Source: an uncultured Endomicrobiia bacterium
GTDB lineage: Bacteria; Elusimicrobiota; Endomicrobiia; DTEH01
DNA: 64,000 nucleotides
NCBI GenBank assembly: GCA_937936785.1
Contig: CALDDQ010000010.1
Span: 1 to 64,000, forward strand
Direction: 5' to 3'
Shown here: piece after piece, positions 61,359 to 64,000 of the stretch
Layout of the letters: the number at the start of each line of letters is the position of its first letter
Numbering within the stretch: position 1 is the first letter of the stretch
Translations under genes and position numbers: made by a program
Notes under the pieces: model-generated
What the model was told of the DNA's origin: nothing
What the model saw: only the letters and a program-made list of their open reading frames with translations
The model's database searches: none

Positions 61359-63005
61359 TTAACTTTTACTTTCTTCAAAAGAAGTATTCTCGTTATTGTC
61401 TGCTAAAGTTATTTCTTTTTCTTGATCCTGTTTTTCTACAATTTTTCCTGAAACTGATTTTAAAAACTTTTCAACTTCAGGATCTATAACTTTTTTTGAT
61501 TTTAAAGGTATCGTTTTTAACTCTTGTTTATTTTCTTCTTGCTGTTGTTCTGCTAAAACAATTTTTTGTGTTTGAGTTTTCACTGTAAATTCTACTTTAA
61601 TGATTTTATTAAATGTTTTTTTCAGATATTCTTCTAAAATTGTTAAATATTTTTTTGCTGTTGTTTGCATAAATCTATTTGGTAAAAAAATTTTTATAAC
61701 ATTGCCCTCTAATACCGTTTCTGCATTTGCTAAAAAAGAGTATATCAACGGTTGTTCTAATCTTAATACTTCCACAATTTTGTCCCAATCAATAATATCA
61801 CTTGATGATTTATCAAAAGTATTAATTTTTTGTGTTGAGGAAGTGAAAGAAATTATTTCTTGTGACAAAACATTTTTTTCATTCGATGAAATTTTTTCTA
61901 TTATATCTACAATTTGTTCTAACTCAACATATTGTTTTGTAAGTTTTATACTGTATAACTCAAATACTATTTTAGGGAACTCTGTCCTTTTAATATCTTC
62001 TAGTAAATTTAATAAAAGTTGAATGTTTGCAACAATTTTTGTTATAGAAAATTTGTCAACATATTTTTTTGTATCTACAAAACTGGTTGGTGCATCTATA
62101 TTTAATAAAGCAAACATTATTCCTCTGAAACTTTCTATTAAATCTTTACTAAATTGTACAAAATCTGTTCCTAATTCATATAATTTGTCAACATATGAAA
62201 TAACTTCTTTAATTTCACCCGAAATAATTCTGTCTAAATATTGTTCTATCAGTTCTTGTGGTGTGTAGCCTAACATATTTTTTATAATTTTACTATTAAC
62301 AGTTCCTTCTTCTATAAAAGATAACACTTGATCTAACAAACTTAAAGAATCTCTAACAGAACCACCAGAATTTTGGGCAATTAAACGTAACGAATCGTCA
62401 TCAATTTTTATATTTTGTGTTTCTTTTGATACAATATATTTTAACCTTTGAAAAATTATTTCTGTGTTAACAGGTCTAAACTGAAAAACTTGGCATCGTG
62501 AAACTATTGTCAACGGTAAAGCACGAAATTCTGTCGTTGCAAGAATAAAAATTACATACGGTGGTGGTTCTTCTAATGTTTTTAAAAAAGCATTAAACGC
62601 TTGTTCTGTGATCTGATGCGCTTCGTCAATAATATAAATTTTATATTTAGAATTTACAGGTGCAAATTTTACATTTTCTCTTAAAGTCCTAATTTCTTCT
62701 ATTCCACGATTAGATGCCGCATCTATTTCAATAACATCAACACTACTGCCTTTTGTTATCTCTGCACAACTTATGCATTTCCCACAAGGTTCGTTATCAG
62801 AGGTAAGATATTGACAGTTTAAAGCTTTTGCTAAAATTCTTGCTGTAGAAGTTTTTCCTGTACCACGTGTCCCTGAAAAAATGTATGCATGCCAGGATTT
62901 GTTAGACCTTATAGCATTTTTTAATACTGTAACTATGTGTTCTTGCCCAATAATCTCAGAAAAATTTTGTGGTCTATATTTTCTCGCTAAAACTAAATAA
63001 CTCAT
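61359..63005 (-). CDS. dnaX: DNA polymerase III tau/gamma subunit
   Basis: 548 residues. The clamp-loader ATPase has Walker A FSGTRGTGKTSTARIL, zinc cysteines CQYL, CGKC and CAEIT, Walker B YIIDEAHQI, sensor TTEFRALPLTIVSRC. The C-terminal 200 residues are poorly conserved and Gln/Lys-rich. It is followed six bases upstream by pyrF. I saw no clear slippery heptamer with stop for a gamma form. Confidence 0.94.
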   Translation of the reverse strand: MSYLVLARKYRPQNFSEIIGQEHIVTVLKNAIRSNKSWHAYIFSGTRGTGKTSTARILAKALNCQYLTSDNEPCGKCISCAEITKGSSVDVIEIDAASNRGIEEIRTLRENVKFAPVNSKYKIYIIDEAHQITEQAFNAFLKTLEEPPPYVIFILATTEFRALPLTIVSRCQVFQFRPVNTEIIFQRLKYIVSKETQNIKIDDDSLRLIAQNSGGSVRDSLSLLDQVLSFIEEGTVNSKIIKNMLGYTPQELIEQYLDRIISGEIKEVISYVDKLYELGTDFVQFSKDLIESFRGIMFALLNIDAPTSFVDTKKYVDKFSITKIVANIQLLLNLLEDIKRTEFPKIVFELYSIKLTKQYVELEQIVDIIEKISSNEKNVLSQEIISFTSSTQKINTFDKSSSDIIDWDKIVEVLRLEQPLIYSFLANAETVLEGNVIKIFLPNRFMQTTAKKYLTILEEYLKKTFNKIIKVEFTVKTQTQKIVLAEQQQEENKQELKTIPLKSKKVIDPEVEKFLKSVSGKIVEKQDQEKEITLADNNENTSFEESKS

Positions 63006-63011
63006 AATTTG

Positions 63012-63707
63012 CTAAAAAAATTTATCTTTTATATTTTTTATTCTATTATATATGTTATCTGACTCATAAATTGATCTTCCTATGACAACATAATCTGCAC
63101 CATTTTTTATAACTTCATCTAAACTTAAAGTTCTCTTTTGATCAAAAGAAATATTTTTTTCAATACTAACACCTGGAACTAAAGTTAAAAAATTTTTTCC
63201 AAATTGAGATTTTATTTTTTTTACCTCTTTTGCAGAACACACAACACCATCTAAACCTGCCACTTTAGCATATTTAGTTAATAAAAAAACTTGGTCTTTA
63301 ACAAAATTTTTTTTAAACCCAAGCTCTTTAATGTCAGTATCATTTAAACTTGTTAAAATTGTAACACCAAATATTATTGGACGATCCTTTATGTGTTTAA
63401 TTGACATTACTACTTCTTGTAACATTTGTTTACCACCCAAAATATGTACTGTCATTGCAAAAATTTTGTATTTTTTAGATATTTCTACTACAGCCTTTGA
63501 TACTACAGAAGGTATATCATTAAATTTTAAATCCAAAACAACTTCTCCAGAACATTTTGTTATATAATCTATAATCTTAGGATTAGTATCAAATAATAAA
63601 TGCCCAACCTTAAACATTTTTAGCCCGTTTTCTAAACAAACATTCACTATTTTTTTTGCTTTATCAAATTCAACATCTAATGCTACTACAATTTTTTGGT
63701 TAGTCAT
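63012..63707 (-). CDS. pyrF: Orotidine 5'-phosphate decarboxylase
   Basis: About 231 residues. KIVVALDVEFDKAKKIV at the start, catalytic Lys in VVLDLKFNDIPSVV, phosphate-binding VPGVSIEK and YVVIGRSIYES at the end. It makes UMP. The ATG at 63707 is preferred over a TTG at 63719. No other pyr genes are near. Confidence 0.92.
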   Translation of the reverse strand: MTNQKIVVALDVEFDKAKKIVNVCLENGLKMFKVGHLLFDTNPKIIDYITKCSGEVVLDLKFNDIPSVVSKAVVEISKKYKIFAMTVHILGGKQMLQEVVMSIKHIKDRPIIFGVTILTSLNDTDIKELGFKKNFVKDQVFLLTKYAKVAGLDGVVCSAKEVKKIKSQFGKNFLTLVPGVSIEKNISFDQKRTLSLDEVIKNGADYVVIGRSIYESDNIYNRIKNIKDKFF

Positions 63708-63848
63708 AAAAATTCTCAAAAAAATTTATATTGTTTATTTTATTATACTTTTTTTTATAAATCAACAAAAAAAACAAAAAATAAACTTGTCTAAATTATT
63801 GAAAAAATTATTAGAAAATTATATTTTGTAACTGATCAATCTAATAAT

Positions 63849-64000
63849 ATGTCTACAAAAAAATTAATCATATTACAAAGAAAAGCAAAAAAATCTTCAA
63901 GATATTATTTTATTGCAAAAAATCGCAGTGGACCTCTTACAAAGAAAAATCATATTAAACTAATCACTTGGGCAATAAAATGTGTTAAACATACACTATT
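63849..64000 (+). CDS. Partial gene, possible Imm-5-like protein, runs off window
   Basis: The first 50 codons of an open frame begin at the ATG at 63849 and continue past the end. After a basic lead, the segment PLTKKNHIKLITWAIKCVKH resembles the start of Imm-5-type putative immunity proteins (pattern H-x-x-L-x-x-W-A-x-x-C-A-x-H). This match is from memory of a family pattern and only the beginning is visible, so the identification is tentative. No ribosome-binding site is strong. No toxin gene is seen next to it. Confidence 0.45.
   Translation, partial: MSTKKLIILQRKAKKSSRYYFIAKNRSGPLTKKNHIKLITWAIKCVKHTL

Noticed and set aside
61359..63005. Programmed frameshift in dnaX for a gamma form
   Set aside because: The Lys-rich AAAAA runs are everywhere in this AT-rich sequence, and no slippery heptamer with adjacent stop and hairpin was evident.

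Overview
The window is very AT-rich bacterial chromosome, densely packed with short gaps and frequent ATGA/TAATG overlaps. A TolC-type outer-membrane channel, several signal-peptide beta-barrel-like proteins and an NfrA/NfrB-like pair point to a Gram-negative (diderm) cell. [FeFe]-hydrogenase maturases HydE and HydG, a ferredoxin-thioredoxin-reductase-like protein with a rubredoxin domain and many radical-SAM and Fe-S proteins point to an anaerobic lifestyle. A lineage such as Elusimicrobiota/Endomicrobia would fit, but there is no rRNA gene here and this placement is a guess. There is no CRISPR array, prophage or insertion sequence.

Region 1 (1-7.5 kb, minus strand) is an accessory metal/arsenic and redox island. 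An ArsR repressor with a clear promoter-operator precedes an ArsP-type permease, a mini-thioredoxin, arsenate reductase, a cupin, a DGC-domain cysteine protein, an exported thioredoxin, a CcdA-like membrane electron carrier and a permease split into two half-size genes. At the left edge a less AT-rich cupin + TolC pair lies between two identical 72-bp direct repeats and looks like a later insertion.

Region 2 (7.6-11.2 kb, plus strand) encodes a glutaredoxin-like protein, a fusion of a HypC-like domain to HydE, HydG, and an FTR-beta/rubredoxin protein. This is a candidate redox-coupled H-cluster maturation cassette. HydF and the hydrogenase subunits are not in the window.

Region 3 (11.2-19.8 kb) holds a DUF2141 protein, a UvsE-type UV endonuclease, a CrtI-like desaturase, an NfrB-like glycosyltransferase with a HEAT-repeat tail followed by an NfrA-like TPR/beta-barrel protein, a GNAT acetyltransferase, an outer-membrane protein and an XRE regulator. 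A 38-bp near-perfect palindrome lies between the last two and overlaps the promoter of the outer-membrane protein.

Region 4 (20-29.7 kb, minus strand) is housekeeping: RlmN, an EamA transporter, tRNA-Ser, RdgB, RNase PH, a flavodoxin, ValRS, endonuclease III, an IscU with an added zinc-ribbon tail, and a sodium:neurotransmitter-symporter-family transporter. Region 5 (29.8-37 kb, plus strand) has dnaE, a ComEC homologue with a degenerate hydrolase motif, an AttH/CrtC-like lipocalin-fold protein and tRNA-Lys.

Region 6 (37-59.9 kb, minus strand) is a long co-directional run read from a strong promoter at about 59.96 kb: rpsF, ssb, ilvC, psd, pssA, leuA, leuC, leuD, leuB, asd, a YdjC/ChbG deacetylase, truA, a small unknown gene, glmU, prs, rplY, pth, tRNA-Val, an outer-membrane protein, thrS, infC, rpmI, an exported double-SpoVG-like protein, a Ddl-like ATP-grasp enzyme and mfd. 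The last codons of mfd lie antisense inside tRNA-Lys. Region 7 (60-64 kb) has serS, dnaX, pyrF and the 5' end of a gene that runs off the window.

The most interesting items are the HypC-HydE fusion cassette, the exported tandem SpoVG-like protein, the NfrAB-like pair with HEAT repeats, the XRE palindrome circuit, the split permease in the ars-type operon and the mfd/tRNA-Lys overlap.
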